Positions 20,992-29,872 are shown, counted from the first letter of the stretch. The stretch is DNA of 61,175 bases from Clostridia bacterium (GCA_029007295.1 JAQXHN010000025.1:1-61175), one strand, 5' to 3'. Notes: generated from the sequence alone by a model not told the origin. Numbers and translations are program-made.

Positions 20992-21020
20992 TTGACTTAA
21001 ATTTGAAACTGTGATATCAT
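20992..21020 (+). promoter_or_regulatory. Promoter of the 21056 lipoprotein operon
   Basis: TTGACT at 20992-20997 and TATCAT at 21015-21020, spacing 17 nt. Confidence 0.65.
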
Positions 21021-21055
21021 TTATGTACTGTTTATATACATTTAGGAGCAAAATT

Positions 21056-21691
21056 ATGAAAAAATCGACAGTTATTCTTATGTTGGCGCTGCTTTGCACA
21101 GCGGTATTACTTTCATCCTGTTCTAAGGACTCGGGAAAAGGCGACGCTTCCGGCGACCCCATAACCGATAGCACAGCCGAGAGCCGAGCCGAGGACACAA
21201 CCGATAAAAAGCCCGAAGATACAGCCTACAGCGATAATGATAATATTTCGGCTGATACCGACGAAAACGGCTATTTGACATTGAAGATAAACAGTGAGAG
21301 CGATATTCCCGACATAAATCAGATGCTTGATTATAACATCGACCACGTTGATTTAAGCGAATACAAGCCGGGAGCCGGAGGCGATATTACCGGTATTTGG
21401 TTTTCTTCCGTTTTAAAGGTTCAAATGGAGCTTGACAATAATCCGGAAACGGTTGAATATATGAGCTACCGTGCCGCATTCTCCTTCCGCTCTGACGGAA
21501 CCGCAAAGCTGTACATCTCCATGGGAGGGAATTTCATCGACGCAAAATATACCGTTTCGGACAACGGCCGAATAGACATCAGCGGCGAAGGTATATCACT
21601 GCCTAATGCGAAATATACCGTTTCCGATGACGGACAATACCTTTTATTCGAATCCGATACTCTTACTGCAAACTTTATGAAGGTTAACTGA
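21056..21691 (+). CDS. Putative lipoprotein of unknown function
   Basis: A 211-residue protein. It starts MKKSTVILMLALLCTAVLLSSC, a lipoprotein signal with lipobox LSSC, so it should be anchored to the outer face of the membrane. A low-complexity acidic linker (Asp/Ser/Thr-rich, about residues 25-70) precedes a small globular domain. The C-terminal part holds an internal duplication: KYTVSDNGRIDIS and KYTVSDDGQYLLF. The ATG at 21056 is chosen because AGGAG lies 7 nt upstream. It is followed after 1 nt by the C_GCAxxG_C_C gene. I do not recognise the domain. Confidence 0.8.
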   Translation: MKKSTVILMLALLCTAVLLSSCSKDSGKGDASGDPITDSTAESRAEDTTDKKPEDTAYSDNDNISADTDENGYLTLKINSESDIPDINQMLDYNIDHVDLSEYKPGAGGDITGIWFSSVLKVQMELDNNPETVEYMSYRAAFSFRSDGTAKLYISMGGNFIDAKYTVSDNGRIDISGEGISLPNAKYTVSDDGQYLLFESDTLTANFMKVN

Positions 21692-21692
21692 A

Positions 21693-22157
21693 ATGACACG
21701 AACGGAAAAAGCTAAGCACTTATTTGAAGATTTAGGATTTAACTGTGCACAAGCGGTTGCGGGAGCGTTTGCCGACGAGCTGTCTCTTTCCGAAGACATG
21801 TTGCTGCGCTTGTCCAGCGCTTTCGGCGGAGGCTTCGGCAGAATGCGCGAAATGTGCGGCGCAGTTTCGGGAATGACTATTGTTTTCGGAGCTCTTTACG
21901 GATTCGGAACCGAACAGGGTTCCTTTGACAAAGCAACTCTTTATGAGATTGAAAGAGAGCTTATTTCCGAATTTTCCAAGGAAATCGGCTCGTTCCTTTG
22001 CCGCGATATTTTAGGCGAAGATAAGGCGACGGTCGGCGGCACGCCGAGCGAAAGAACTCAAAAATTCTATAACGAGCGTCCCTGCACAAAATGTGTTATG
22101 ACGGCTGTTTCCATTTTGGATGATTTTATTTCCTCGCAAAAGAACGGTACAAAATGA
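21693..22157 (+). CDS. C_GCAxxG_C_C family redox protein
   Basis: A 154-residue protein matching the Cys-containing C-GCAxxG-C-C family. The scattered cysteines are in FNCAQAV (about residue 19), REMCGAVSG (about 50), SFLCRDIL (about 104) and RPCTKCV (about 129). Such proteins are common in anaerobes and are presumed metal- or redox-binding; no reaction is established. Its end overlaps the nrdG start by 4 nt (ATGA), so the two are translationally coupled. That places a presumptive redox protein directly beside the radical enzyme activase. Confidence 0.85.
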   Translation: MTRTEKAKHLFEDLGFNCAQAVAGAFADELSLSEDMLLRLSSAFGGGFGRMREMCGAVSGMTIVFGALYGFGTEQGSFDKATLYEIERELISEFSKEIGSFLCRDILGEDKATVGGTPSERTQKFYNERPCTKCVMTAVSILDDFISSQKNGTK

Positions 22158-22846
22158 TTATTTCGGGATTGGCTAATCTGACTCTGCTTGATTATCCCGG
22201 TAAAACAGCCTGCACGGTTTTTACGGGAGGATGCAATCTTCGCTGTCCCTTCTGTCATAACGCAACGCTTGTTACCGAGGATTTCAGAAGCCTTGAAATC
22301 GGTGAGGAAAGTGTTTTTTCCCTCCTCGAAAAGCGAAAAGGTATTCTTGACGGAGTATGTATTACCGGAGGAGAGCCTCTTATCCAGAAGGATATAGATA
22401 AATTCATTTCAAAAATAAAGGATATGGGCTTTTCGGTAAAGCTTGACACTAACGGCAGCTTTCCGTCTGTATTAAAGGATTTGCTGTCGAAGAAGCTTGT
22501 CGACTATGTAGCGATGGATATAAAGAATTCAAAAGCCCGTTACGGCGAAACGGTAGGTATTGATAATTTTGACACAAAAGAAATCGAGCGTTCCGTAGAT
22601 ATTTTGAAATCAACGGATACCGATTACGAATTTCGCACAACCGTGTGCCGCGAATTTCATTCCGTAGAGGAGATCGAGGAAATTGCAAGGTGGATATCCG
22701 GCTGTAATAAATATTTCCTGCAAGCCTTTAAGGACTCGGGAAACTTGATAGGACAGGGTCTTCATTCGCTTGAAAAAAACGAAATTTCGGAAATGGCGGC
22801 CGTTGCCGGACAGTATGTTTCTGCTGTCGGTATTCGCGGAATTTGA
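22154..22846 (+). CDS. nrdG: Anaerobic ribonucleotide reductase activating protein (radical SAM)
   Basis: A 230-residue radical SAM enzyme. The 4Fe-4S/SAM motif is CNLRCPFC, near residue 27, with the GGEPL motif near 74. The N-terminal LTLLDYPGKTACTVFTGGCNLRC is characteristic of the NrdG2-type activase subgroup. It abstracts hydrogen from the glycine of NrdD to make the glycyl radical. Its target nrdD lies 180 nt downstream behind its own promoter and NrdR boxes. It overlaps the upstream redox protein gene by 4 nt. Confidence 0.9.
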   Translation: MIISGLANLTLLDYPGKTACTVFTGGCNLRCPFCHNATLVTEDFRSLEIGEESVFSLLEKRKGILDGVCITGGEPLIQKDIDKFISKIKDMGFSVKLDTNGSFPSVLKDLLSKKLVDYVAMDIKNSKARYGETVGIDNFDTKEIERSVDILKSTDTDYEFRTTVCREFHSVEEIEEIARWISGCNKYFLQAFKDSGNLIGQGLHSLEKNEISEMAAVAGQYVSAVGIRGI

Positions 22847-22853
22847 ACGTTTT

Positions 22854-22901
22854 CACCTATATATTGTGGTTGAATACAAAATAAGCAACAATATATTGAT
22901 T
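22854..22901 (+). promoter_or_regulatory. Tandem NrdR boxes
   Basis: Two copies of the NrdR operator core lie upstream of nrdD: CTATATATTG at 22857-22866 (box 22854-22869) and CAATATATTG at 22889-22898 (box 22886-22901). They are 32 nt apart, about three helical turns, as expected for cooperative NrdR binding. They sit just before the -35 element, so NrdR should repress nrdD-trxB. The match is to the known consensus; the nrdR gene is not in the window. Confidence 0.8.
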
Positions 22902-22908
22902 TTTGCTA

Positions 22909-22937
22909 TTGACATATTCTACATGCTGTGATATAAT
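22909..22937 (+). promoter_or_regulatory. nrdD promoter
   Basis: Perfect TTGACA (22909-22914) and TATAAT (22932-22937), spacing 17 nt. A short stem (TGCGTTACC/GGTAGCGCA, one G-U pair) lies in the 5' UTR. Confidence 0.85.
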
Positions 22938-23025
22938 TAGTGCGTTACCGTTAGGTAGCGCATTATTTTATGTCACCTCATAATCAATATATCGGATTAT
23001 TTATAAAGAAAGGAAAGAAACAACC

Positions 23026-25389
23026 GTGTATCAGGTAATTAAAAGAGACGGCAAAATTGCCGAATTTGACATTACTAAGATTAACGAAGCCATCACCAAG
23101 GCCTTCGTTGCTCAAAACAAACAGTATCATCCGGGTGTAATTGACTTCCTCGCATTAAAAGTTACGGCTGATTTTGAGCCGAAAATAAAGGACGGCAAGA
23201 TTGCCGTTGAGGACATCCAGGACAGCGTTGAATCCGTGCTTGTTCAGGCGGGATATGCCGATGTTGCAAAAGCGTATATTCTCTACCGACGCCAGAGAGA
23301 AAAAATACGCAATATGAAGTCAACGATACTCGACTATAAGGAAATCGTCGACAGCTATGTAAAGAGCATTGACTGGAGAGTTAAGGAAAACTCTACGGTT
23401 ACATATTCGGTAGGCGGTCTTATTCTTTCAAACTCCGGTGCTATAACGGCGAATTATTGGCTTTCCGAAATTTATGACGACGAAATTTCCAACGCTCACA
23501 GAAACGCCGATATTCATTTGCATGACCTTTCTATGCTCACAGGATACTGCGCAGGCTGGTCTCTGAAGCAGCTCATTCAGGAGGGCTTGGGAGGTGTTTC
23601 CGGCAAGATTACCTCCTCTCCCGCAAGCCACCTTGCGACGCTGTGTAACCAGATGGTAAACTTCCTTGGCATTATGCAAAACGAGTGGGCGGGTGCTCAG
23701 GCCTTCTCTTCCTTTGACACATACCTTGCGCCCTTTGTAAAGATTGACAATCTTTCATACAGAGAAGTTAAAAAATGCATTGAAAGCTTTATTTTCGGTG
23801 TTAACACTCCCTCCCGCTGGGGCACTCAGGCTCCGTTCTCGAATATTACTCTTGACTGGACCGTGCCAAACGATCTGGCAGAGCTTAACTGTATCGTAGG
23901 CGGCAAAGAGGTCGACTTCAAATATAAAGACTGTAAAAAGGAAATGGATATGGTAAACAAGGCGTTTATCGAAACCATGATTGAAGGCGACGCAAACGGC
24001 AGAGGCTTCCAGTATCCTATTCCCACATACTCTATTACAAGGGATTTCGACTGGTCGGATACCGAAAATAACAGGCTGCTGTTCGAAATGACGGCAAAAT
24101 ACGGCACGCCCTATTTCTCGAATTACATTAACAGCGACATGGAGCCCAGCGATGTTCGTTCGATGTGCTGCCGTCTGCGCCTTGATTTGAGAGAGCTTCG
24201 CAAGAAATCCGGAGGCTTTTTCGGCTCGGGCGAATCGACAGGCTCCGTAGGCGTTGTTACAATCAATATGCCGCGCCTTGCATATCTTTCAAAGACTCCC
24301 GAAGAATTCTACGAGCGTCTTGATAAATTAATGGACATATCGGCACGTTCCCTCAAGATAAAGAGAACTATTATTTCTAAGCTCCTTGACGAAGGTCTTT
24401 ACCCCTATACAAAGAGATATCTCGGCTCATTTGACAATCACTTCTCGACTATCGGCCTTATCGGTATGAACGAGGTAGGCTTAAATGCCGCATGGCTCGG
24501 CAAGGACATGACGGACAAAGCAACCCAGCAGTTCACAAAGGACGTCCTCAATCACATGCGAGACAGACTTTCCGATTATCAGGAAAAATACGGCGATCTT
24601 TACAATCTCGAGGCTACTCCCGCAGAGTCTACCACCTACCGTCTCGCAAAGAAGGATGTTGAGCGTTATCCCGATATAAAGACCGCAAATCAGAACGGTA
24701 CTCCCTACTATACAAACTCATCTCATTTACCCGTCGGATTTACCTCGGATATATTTGACGCACTTGACATTCAAGACGATTTGCAGACGCTTTATACCTC
24801 CGGTACGGTATTCCATGCATTCCTCGGAGAAAAGCTGCCCGACTGGAAGGCGGCGGCTTCTCTTGTTCGCAAGATTGCGGAAAACTACAAGCTCCCTTAC
24901 TACACGATGTCTCCGACATACTCGGTATGTCCCGACCACGGATATATCGTCGGTGAAATTTACGAGTGTCCCGAATGCGGAAGAGCAACCGAGGTTTACA
25001 GCCGTATTACAGGCTACTACCGTCCCGTACAGAATTTCAACGACGGTAAGGCTCAAGAATTCAAAGACCGCAAGGTATATGACATATCCAACTCCGTCTT
25101 AAAGCATAAAAACATAACGGAAGAGGTTTTAACGGCAGAAAAGAAAGCCCTTGAAAACGGAGAGCTTCTGCTGTTTGCCACAAAAACCTGTCCCAATTGC
25201 AAAATAGCCGCAGCCTTGCTTGATAAGGCGGGAATTTCTTATACTAAGATTGACGCAGAGCTCGACGTGGATATGACAAATGAATACGGAATCCGTCAGG
25301 CACCGACCTTAGTTATCACAAACGGTAACGAAGCTGTTAAGGTAACGAATGTTTCTAACATCAAGAAATATATCGAGGAACACAGATAA
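23026..25389 (+). CDS. nrdD: Anaerobic (class III) ribonucleotide reductase fused to a glutaredoxin-like domain
   Basis: A 787-residue class III reductase, making dNTPs under anaerobiosis. An ATP-cone regulatory domain (residues 1-95) is followed by the ten-stranded barrel, with the MCCRLRLD cysteines near 380. The zinc site is made of CPDHG near 635 and CPECG near 647. The glycyl radical site is in RITGYYRP, near 662. Residues about 710-787 form an extra thioredoxin/glutaredoxin-like domain with CPNC near 721 and the cis-Pro in QAPTL. Start is GTG at 23026 behind GAAAGGAAAG. The stop overlaps the trxB start (TAATG). The fusion and the adjoining trxB suggest protein-thiol, not formate, as reductant. 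Confidence 0.95.
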   Translation: MYQVIKRDGKIAEFDITKINEAITKAFVAQNKQYHPGVIDFLALKVTADFEPKIKDGKIAVEDIQDSVESVLVQAGYADVAKAYILYRRQREKIRNMKSTILDYKEIVDSYVKSIDWRVKENSTVTYSVGGLILSNSGAITANYWLSEIYDDEISNAHRNADIHLHDLSMLTGYCAGWSLKQLIQEGLGGVSGKITSSPASHLATLCNQMVNFLGIMQNEWAGAQAFSSFDTYLAPFVKIDNLSYREVKKCIESFIFGVNTPSRWGTQAPFSNITLDWTVPNDLAELNCIVGGKEVDFKYKDCKKEMDMVNKAFIETMIEGDANGRGFQYPIPTYSITRDFDWSDTENNRLLFEMTAKYGTPYFSNYINSDMEPSDVRSMCCRLRLDLRELRKKSGGFFGSGESTGSVGVVTINMPRLAYLSKTPEEFYERLDKLMDISARSLKIKRTIISKLLDEGLYPYTKRYLGSFDNHFSTIGLIGMNEVGLNAAWLGKDMTDKATQQFTKDVLNHMRDRLSDYQEKYGDLYNLEATPAESTTYRLAKKDVERYPDIKTANQNGTPYYTNSSHLPVGFTSDIFDALDIQDDLQTLYTSGTVFHAFLGEKLPDWKAAASLVRKIAENYKLPYYTMSPTYSVCPDHGYIVGEIYECPECGRATEVYSRITGYYRPVQNFNDGKAQEFKDRKVYDISNSVLKHKNITEEVLTAEKKALENGELLLFATKTCPNCKIAAALLDKAGISYTKIDAELDVDMTNEYGIRQAPTLVITNGNEAVKVTNVSNIKKYIEEHR

Positions 25390-26294
25390 TGTACGATATT
25401 TTAATCATCGGAGCCGGTCCTGCCGGTTTGACCTCAGCTATTTACGCTAAAAGAGCGGAAAAGTCTGTTGTGGTTTTAGAGCAGGGTGGCTTCGGCGGTC
25501 AAATAACTCACTCTCCTAAAATTGAGAATTATCCGGGATTCGAATCCGTTTCCGGGAACGAGCTTGCAGATAAAATGGTTGAGCAGGCGATTTCTCAGGG
25601 CGTCGATTTTGAAATGACAAAGGCTATCGGCATTGATAAAAACGGAAAACACTTTACCGTACACACCGAGGACGGAGATTTTGAATCAAAGGCCGTTATT
25701 ATCGCAACCGGCGCAAAGCACAGACAGCTCAAGCTTGACAAAGAAGACTCACTTGAAGGCATTTCTTACTGCGCTGTTTGCGACGGAGCGTTCTACAAGG
25801 GTAAGGATGTTTGCGTTATCGGCGGGGGCAATTCCGCATTGCAGGAAGCTCTTTTATTGAGCGACCTATGCGCAAGCGTTACAGTAATTCAAAATCTGTC
25901 GTTTTTGACCGGTGAAGCAAGCTTGCAAAACAGAATCCGATCAAAAAGCAATGTCAGGGTGATTTTTTCAACCGTAGTAACCGCATTAAAGAGCAAAGAC
26001 GATTCGCTTAGCGCAATTACCGTAAAGAATACCGACAGCGGGGCTGAATCCGATATAGAAACGGACGGTATGTTTGTTTGCATTGGACTTGCCCCTGAAA
26101 ACTCGTATTTTGCCTCCCTTTCCGCACTTGACGAGGTCGGTTATATTATTTCGGATGAAAAATGCACGACATCTACATACGGACTTTTCTGTGCGGGCGA
26201 TTGCCGTACCAAAGCGGTAAGACAAATCGCTACCGCTGTTTCGGACGGTGCGATTGCCGCTCTCGGAGCTATTCGTTACTGCGACGGAAACTGA
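25389..26294 (+). CDS. trxB: Thioredoxin reductase
   Basis: A 301-residue FAD/NAD(P)H disulfide reductase. The FAD motif GAGPAGL is at residue 8, the redox-active CAVC near 128, the nucleotide motif GGGNSA near 143, and the FAD-binding GDC motif near 270. It reduces thioredoxin or glutaredoxin-like proteins. It begins inside the nrdD stop codon, so its immediate client is likely the CxxC domain fused to NrdD. An intrinsic terminator follows. As a low-molecular-weight type it has no extra N- or C-terminal domains. Confidence 0.93.
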   Translation: MYDILIIGAGPAGLTSAIYAKRAEKSVVVLEQGGFGGQITHSPKIENYPGFESVSGNELADKMVEQAISQGVDFEMTKAIGIDKNGKHFTVHTEDGDFESKAVIIATGAKHRQLKLDKEDSLEGISYCAVCDGAFYKGKDVCVIGGGNSALQEALLLSDLCASVTVIQNLSFLTGEASLQNRIRSKSNVRVIFSTVVTALKSKDDSLSAITVKNTDSGAESDIETDGMFVCIGLAPENSYFASLSALDEVGYIISDEKCTTSTYGLFCAGDCRTKAVRQIATAVSDGAIAALGAIRYCDGN

Positions 26295-26304
26295 ATAAAA
26301 ATTT

Positions 26305-26347
26305 ACAAGCTGTTATGAAATTCACTTCATTTCAGCTTGTTTTTTAT
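26305..26347 (+). terminator. Terminator after trxB
   Basis: Stem ACAAGCTG/CAGCTTGT with an inner ATGAA/TTCAT pair, followed by a run of T. Confidence 0.8.
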
Positions 26348-26468
26348 TTATAATTTATCTATTTATAAGTGAAAAAACGGAAAAAATAATAAAAAATAAT
26401 ATTCATAATTTGTGCATTATGCATAATCAATGATAAAAACAGCAGATAAATTACTTTTAGAAATAACA

Positions 26469-26497
26469 TTGTATTTGATACTTTTTTCATGTATTAT
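26469..26497 (+). promoter_or_regulatory. Promoter of the 26539 lipoprotein
   Basis: TTGTAT at 26469-26474 and TATTAT at 26492-26497, spacing 17 nt. Confidence 0.55.
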
Positions 26498-26538
26498 ATT
26501 GTTGTATATTAATACCCATTTCAAAGGAATTAACCTGT

Positions 26539-27519
26539 ATGTTTAAACCGAAACTTCAAAAAGCGGCTTCGGCGATTATTTCGCTGCTGATTTGCTTTTC
26601 GCTTTTTTCCTGCTCTTCCGACAAAAACAAGGAAGGGTCGTTCGCAGATAACTGGGAAACGGATTCCGTACGTTATTTAAAATCAGGCAGTCTTAAAGAA
26701 GACTCCCACGGCGATAATATTACATTTTCAGAAGAAAGTGACGGAAGTATAAAAGTTAAGGCAGGCAAAGGCTCGGGTTATATGCCGCTTTCCCTGCTGA
26801 CAAGTAAAAACACTACGCCTCTTGACGGACTGTCAGTTACCATTATGCCCGATGAAATGGATTTCTCTTTAGATGAGATGATAAGAAGTCAGGTAATATC
26901 AATTATGTGGACGCAGGATCCGATACAGACAATAGACGAATCCCTGGCTCATTTTGACTTCACGGCAACAAACGGCATCCGTAATTCGGCAGAACCGACA
27001 AAGGGTCTATGTATTACGCTTAATAATTCATATTCGGTAAACGACGGTACAAAAACCGCTTCAAACCTGATGATTACTCTGATAAACGGAGATTTTCACG
27101 ACGCTATCGACCACAGACTCGGTTATCGTTGGTCCTTTACCGCACGGAATTTTTTGAGTCAGTCTCCAAACGGCGACGACACAAAGATTGTATCTAAATA
27201 TGCAAATATTGATATTTCAGAAGGTCTAACCGTTTCCGTTAAGAAGGATGATATGCACGGTTATATAGTTAATATAAACGGAATAGATTATTACAGCTCC
27301 AATTCCATTGCGTATTATCCGAACAATACAAGCGATATGTATGACTTAAACTCCATGACGTCTAAAAAAGAGGATATCAATCTTAATCCGTTGCTTTCAT
27401 GTGAGAAGGGCTATTTGAGTATAGGAGTTTGCGGTTCGCTTAACGACCCGGGGCTTACATATACATACAGAGTTACCGATATTAACGGCACGCCGGCGGC
27501 GTATTGGAACGGAAAATAA
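26539..27519 (+). CDS. Putative lipoprotein, possibly a beta-sandwich domain
   Basis: A 326-residue protein with the lipoprotein signal MFKPKLQKAASAIISLLICF and lipobox LFSC at about residues 22-25. A polar linker then leads into a domain of alternating hydrophobic and polar residues rich in Asn, Asp, Ser and Thr. The pattern suggests an extracellular beta-sandwich (concanavalin-like), but I recognise no family signature. It is monocistronic, with its own promoter and a terminator that also serves the convergent gene. AAAGGAA lies 7-8 nt upstream of the start. Confidence 0.75.
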   Translation: MFKPKLQKAASAIISLLICFSLFSCSSDKNKEGSFADNWETDSVRYLKSGSLKEDSHGDNITFSEESDGSIKVKAGKGSGYMPLSLLTSKNTTPLDGLSVTIMPDEMDFSLDEMIRSQVISIMWTQDPIQTIDESLAHFDFTATNGIRNSAEPTKGLCITLNNSYSVNDGTKTASNLMITLINGDFHDAIDHRLGYRWSFTARNFLSQSPNGDDTKIVSKYANIDISEGLTVSVKKDDMHGYIVNINGIDYYSSNSIAYYPNNTSDMYDLNSMTSKKEDINLNPLLSCEKGYLSIGVCGSLNDPGLTYTYRVTDINGTPAAYWNGK

Positions 27520-27544
27520 TACCGGTAACATAATATAGTAATTT

Positions 27545-27571
27545 AACGGCTGTCGGTTGACAGCCGTTTTT
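27545..27571 (+). terminator. Terminator between convergent genes
   Basis: A 10-bp stem AACGGCTGTC/GACAGCCGTT with a GGTT loop and trailing T. Confidence 0.8.
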
Positions 27572-28109
27572 ACACATAGTATTTTGCAAGCATATGTACC
27601 GCATCGCCTTCGATAATCGGTACAAGATGCTCTTTATATTTGTACGCAAATTGCTTGTTTGAATATTTGTCGGCAAATTCACCTACTACGTCGGAAAGCT
27701 GTCCGTTAAATACCAAATAGCAATTACCGTTTGTCGCACAGGAGTAAACGCTGCTTTCTCCCGAGTAACCTATTTTGCTCATTAAATAACAGCATTTTAT
27801 CAGCTCCTTCATTGTAGCAAAGGAATATATTTTGTAGCTATCGTTTTCATGCAAAGACTTTTCACTGTTAATTGCGGATACAAAAATTTCACATCCTCCG
27901 TCCCTCGAAGGAAAAATTTTAATCAGCATTTTGTTACCGACGCTTTCAAAACCGCATATTTTTTTTGCTTTTTCAAGTATTTTACCGATTGACGTGCGAG
28001 TATTAATATCATCATACGACATTTTATCTATATCAAGCTCATATTTTTCCATATCATGCGATGTCATCATTACTTTCAGCTTATCACGGCTTATCTTAAT
28101 CATTTCCAT
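27570..28109 (-). CDS. mecA: MecA-like adaptor protein
   Basis: A protein of about 179 residues with the two-part layout of MecA. The N-terminal substrate-binding part is MEMIKISRDKLKVMMTSHDMEKY. An acidic linker around residue 90 leads to a C-terminal domain of about 85 residues, YKIYSFATMKELIKCC through the end, which in MecA binds ClpC. In Bacillus MecA targets ComK and other proteins to ClpCP; in a clostridium the substrate is unknown. I start at the ATG at 28109, since upstream sequence in frame (about 20 residues) is not MecA-like. GGGCGG lies 8 nt upstream. It diverges from a ComEC-like gene. Confidence 0.7.
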   Translation of the reverse strand: MEMIKISRDKLKVMMTSHDMEKYELDIDKMSYDDINTRTSIGKILEKAKKICGFESVGNKMLIKIFPSRDGGCEIFVSAINSEKSLHENDSYKIYSFATMKELIKCCYLMSKIGYSGESSVYSCATNGNCYLVFNGQLSDVVGEFADKYSNKQFAYKYKEHLVPIIEGDAVHMLAKYYV

Positions 28110-28232
28110 TTGCCATACCGCCCTTCCCCTATCATTATAATCCAAACAGCGAAAAAATGTAACACTCAAATTATGGATATTGCATTATGATTTGATTTGT
28201 GATAAAATAATATAGGTATCGGAGGAATGATA

Positions 28233-29117
28233 ATGAAGAATAAAGGAAAAGGAATAAAGTTTTTAATTGTTACGGTTTGCCTTCTTATTTCGGCAATTAT
28301 GACAAATTCCTGCGTTATAAGCACCGAAGCGTCGAAGGACGGCAAATCAAACGCCGAATACTTCAAGCTCCATATGATTGACGTCGGTCAGGGCGACGCC
28401 TTTCTGCTTGAAACCGATAACAGCTTTATGCTCGTAGACGCAGGTCCCAACAAATGTGAAAAATCTTTGATTTCTTACCTGAAAAAACGCCGTGTCAAGA
28501 AGCTGAAATACGCCTTATTTACGCATCCTCACGAGGACCATATCGGCTCAGGAGACGCCGTGCTCGATAATTTCAGAGTTGAAAAGGTTCTATTACCCGA
28601 CGCACAAAGTTCCACAAAGACCTTCGAAAAGCTGCTTGACGCCATTGACAGCGAGAATTGCGAGACGATTATTCCGGAGCAGGGCGATACTTTTATGCTG
28701 GATAACGCAAAAATAACCGTTCTCTCTCTTACCGGAATGGAATACGATAATCTGAATAAATACAGCTTAGTTATCCGTGTGGATTTCGGCAATAATTCGT
28801 TTCTTCTGACAGGCGACGCAGAATCCGAAAACGAAAAAGACATTTTGAAATCCGAATACTCATCTCTTATTGACTGCGATTTATTAAAGATAGGTCATCA
28901 CGGCTCAGTCTCCTCTACCGACGAGGCTTTTTTGGATAAGGCTTCCCCGGAATACGCATTTATTTCCTGCGGTGCCGGTAATGATTACGGACATCCTCAT
29001 TATGAAACACTTGAAAAATTATCAGATAGAAATATAAAAATCTACAGAACAGATTATTGCGGTACAACCGTATGCACGAGCGACGGAAACACAATAACAG
29101 TTAAAACGGAGTTTTAG
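28233..29117 (+). CDS. ComEC-like metallo-beta-lactamase-fold lipoprotein
   Basis: A 294-residue protein. An N-terminal hydrophobic segment ends in TNSC, a lipoprotein-type signal. A metallo-beta-lactamase domain like the ComEC/Rec2 C-terminus follows: MIDVGQGDAFLLE, LVDAGPN, the metal motif THPHEDHIG near residue 95, LTGDAE near 195 and GHHGS near 220. These domains are presumed nucleases or phosphodiesterases acting outside the cell. The start at 28233 is chosen because GGAGG lies 7 nt upstream; an ATG at 28227 is only 1 nt from it. The gene is followed after 1 nt by peptidase E, forming a small operon. Confidence 0.85.
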   Translation: MKNKGKGIKFLIVTVCLLISAIMTNSCVISTEASKDGKSNAEYFKLHMIDVGQGDAFLLETDNSFMLVDAGPNKCEKSLISYLKKRRVKKLKYALFTHPHEDHIGSGDAVLDNFRVEKVLLPDAQSSTKTFEKLLDAIDSENCETIIPEQGDTFMLDNAKITVLSLTGMEYDNLNKYSLVIRVDFGNNSFLLTGDAESENEKDILKSEYSSLIDCDLLKIGHHGSVSSTDEAFLDKASPEYAFISCGAGNDYGHPHYETLEKLSDRNIKIYRTDYCGTTVCTSDGNTITVKTEF

Positions 29118-29118
29118 T

Positions 29119-29844
29119 ATGCCGACAATAATAGCCATAGGCGGCGGAAATTACGAAAAAGGCGAAACAGAAAAAATCGACCTTGAACTATTCAGACTTG
29201 CTAAAGCCAAGCGACAAAGCGAGGCTCCTAAAATGCTTTATTTTTCTACTGCGGGAGACAATGAGCCCGTCGGCGGCGAAAATGCAAAGAAATATTTTAA
29301 TTCGCTGGGTTTTGACGTTTCGGTAATGCATTTAATTCGGGATATGCCCTCGCAAAACAAAATTGAAGAGGCAGTATTTTCTGCAGACTGCATATACATA
29401 GGAGGCGGCGACACCATTCGTTTGGTACACACCATGCGTTCGCTCGGCGTCGATAAAATGATGTGGGAATCCGCAAAAAAAGGCACCGTACTGAGCGGAA
29501 TAAGCGCCGGCTGCGCATGCTGGTTCGATTATACGCACACCGACGCCATAGGATATTACGGCATTGAAAACACCTACGTTAAATTTAAATGCTTCGGGTT
29601 TATTCCGGCAATGTGTTCGGTGCATTACGGAACAAAAAGAAAAGCCGATTTGCGCAAAAGAATCGCAAACGACGAATCATACCCCATTGTGGGTCTTGAA
29701 AACGGCACGGCTATTTTATGGCAGGACGGTGTTTGCCGAACCTTGATTCAAAAAACAGACCGTCGAGTTCATGTATACTATCCGAGCGCTTCGGGCTACA
29801 AAATTGTCCGTCCAAAGGAAAGCGAGGAGTTTGAATTGATGTAA
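29119..29844 (+). CDS. Peptidase E (S51 family serine peptidase)
   Basis: A 241-residue cytoplasmic protein of the S51 peptidase/cyanophycinase superfamily. IAIGGGNY is at the N-terminus, and YIGGGDT near residue 96 precedes the nucleophile motif GISAGC near 132. A His in CSVHYG may complete the catalytic set. E. coli PepE cleaves N-terminal Asp dipeptides, but clostridial members are uncharacterised. It starts 1 nt after the ComEC-like gene and ends in a bidirectional terminator shared with the convergent mrp gene. Confidence 0.87.
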   Translation: MPTIIAIGGGNYEKGETEKIDLELFRLAKAKRQSEAPKMLYFSTAGDNEPVGGENAKKYFNSLGFDVSVMHLIRDMPSQNKIEEAVFSADCIYIGGGDTIRLVHTMRSLGVDKMMWESAKKGTVLSGISAGCACWFDYTHTDAIGYYGIENTYVKFKCFGFIPAMCSVHYGTKRKADLRKRIANDESYPIVGLENGTAILWQDGVCRTLIQKTDRRVHVYYPSASGYKIVRPKESEEFELM

Positions 29845-29872
29845 AAAAAGCCGTTTTTAAACGGCTTTTTAC
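29845..29872 (+). terminator. Bidirectional terminator
   Basis: AAAAAGCCGTTT pairs with AAACGGCTTTTT, with A and T tracts on each side. It overlaps the last codons of the mrp-like gene. Confidence 0.85.
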
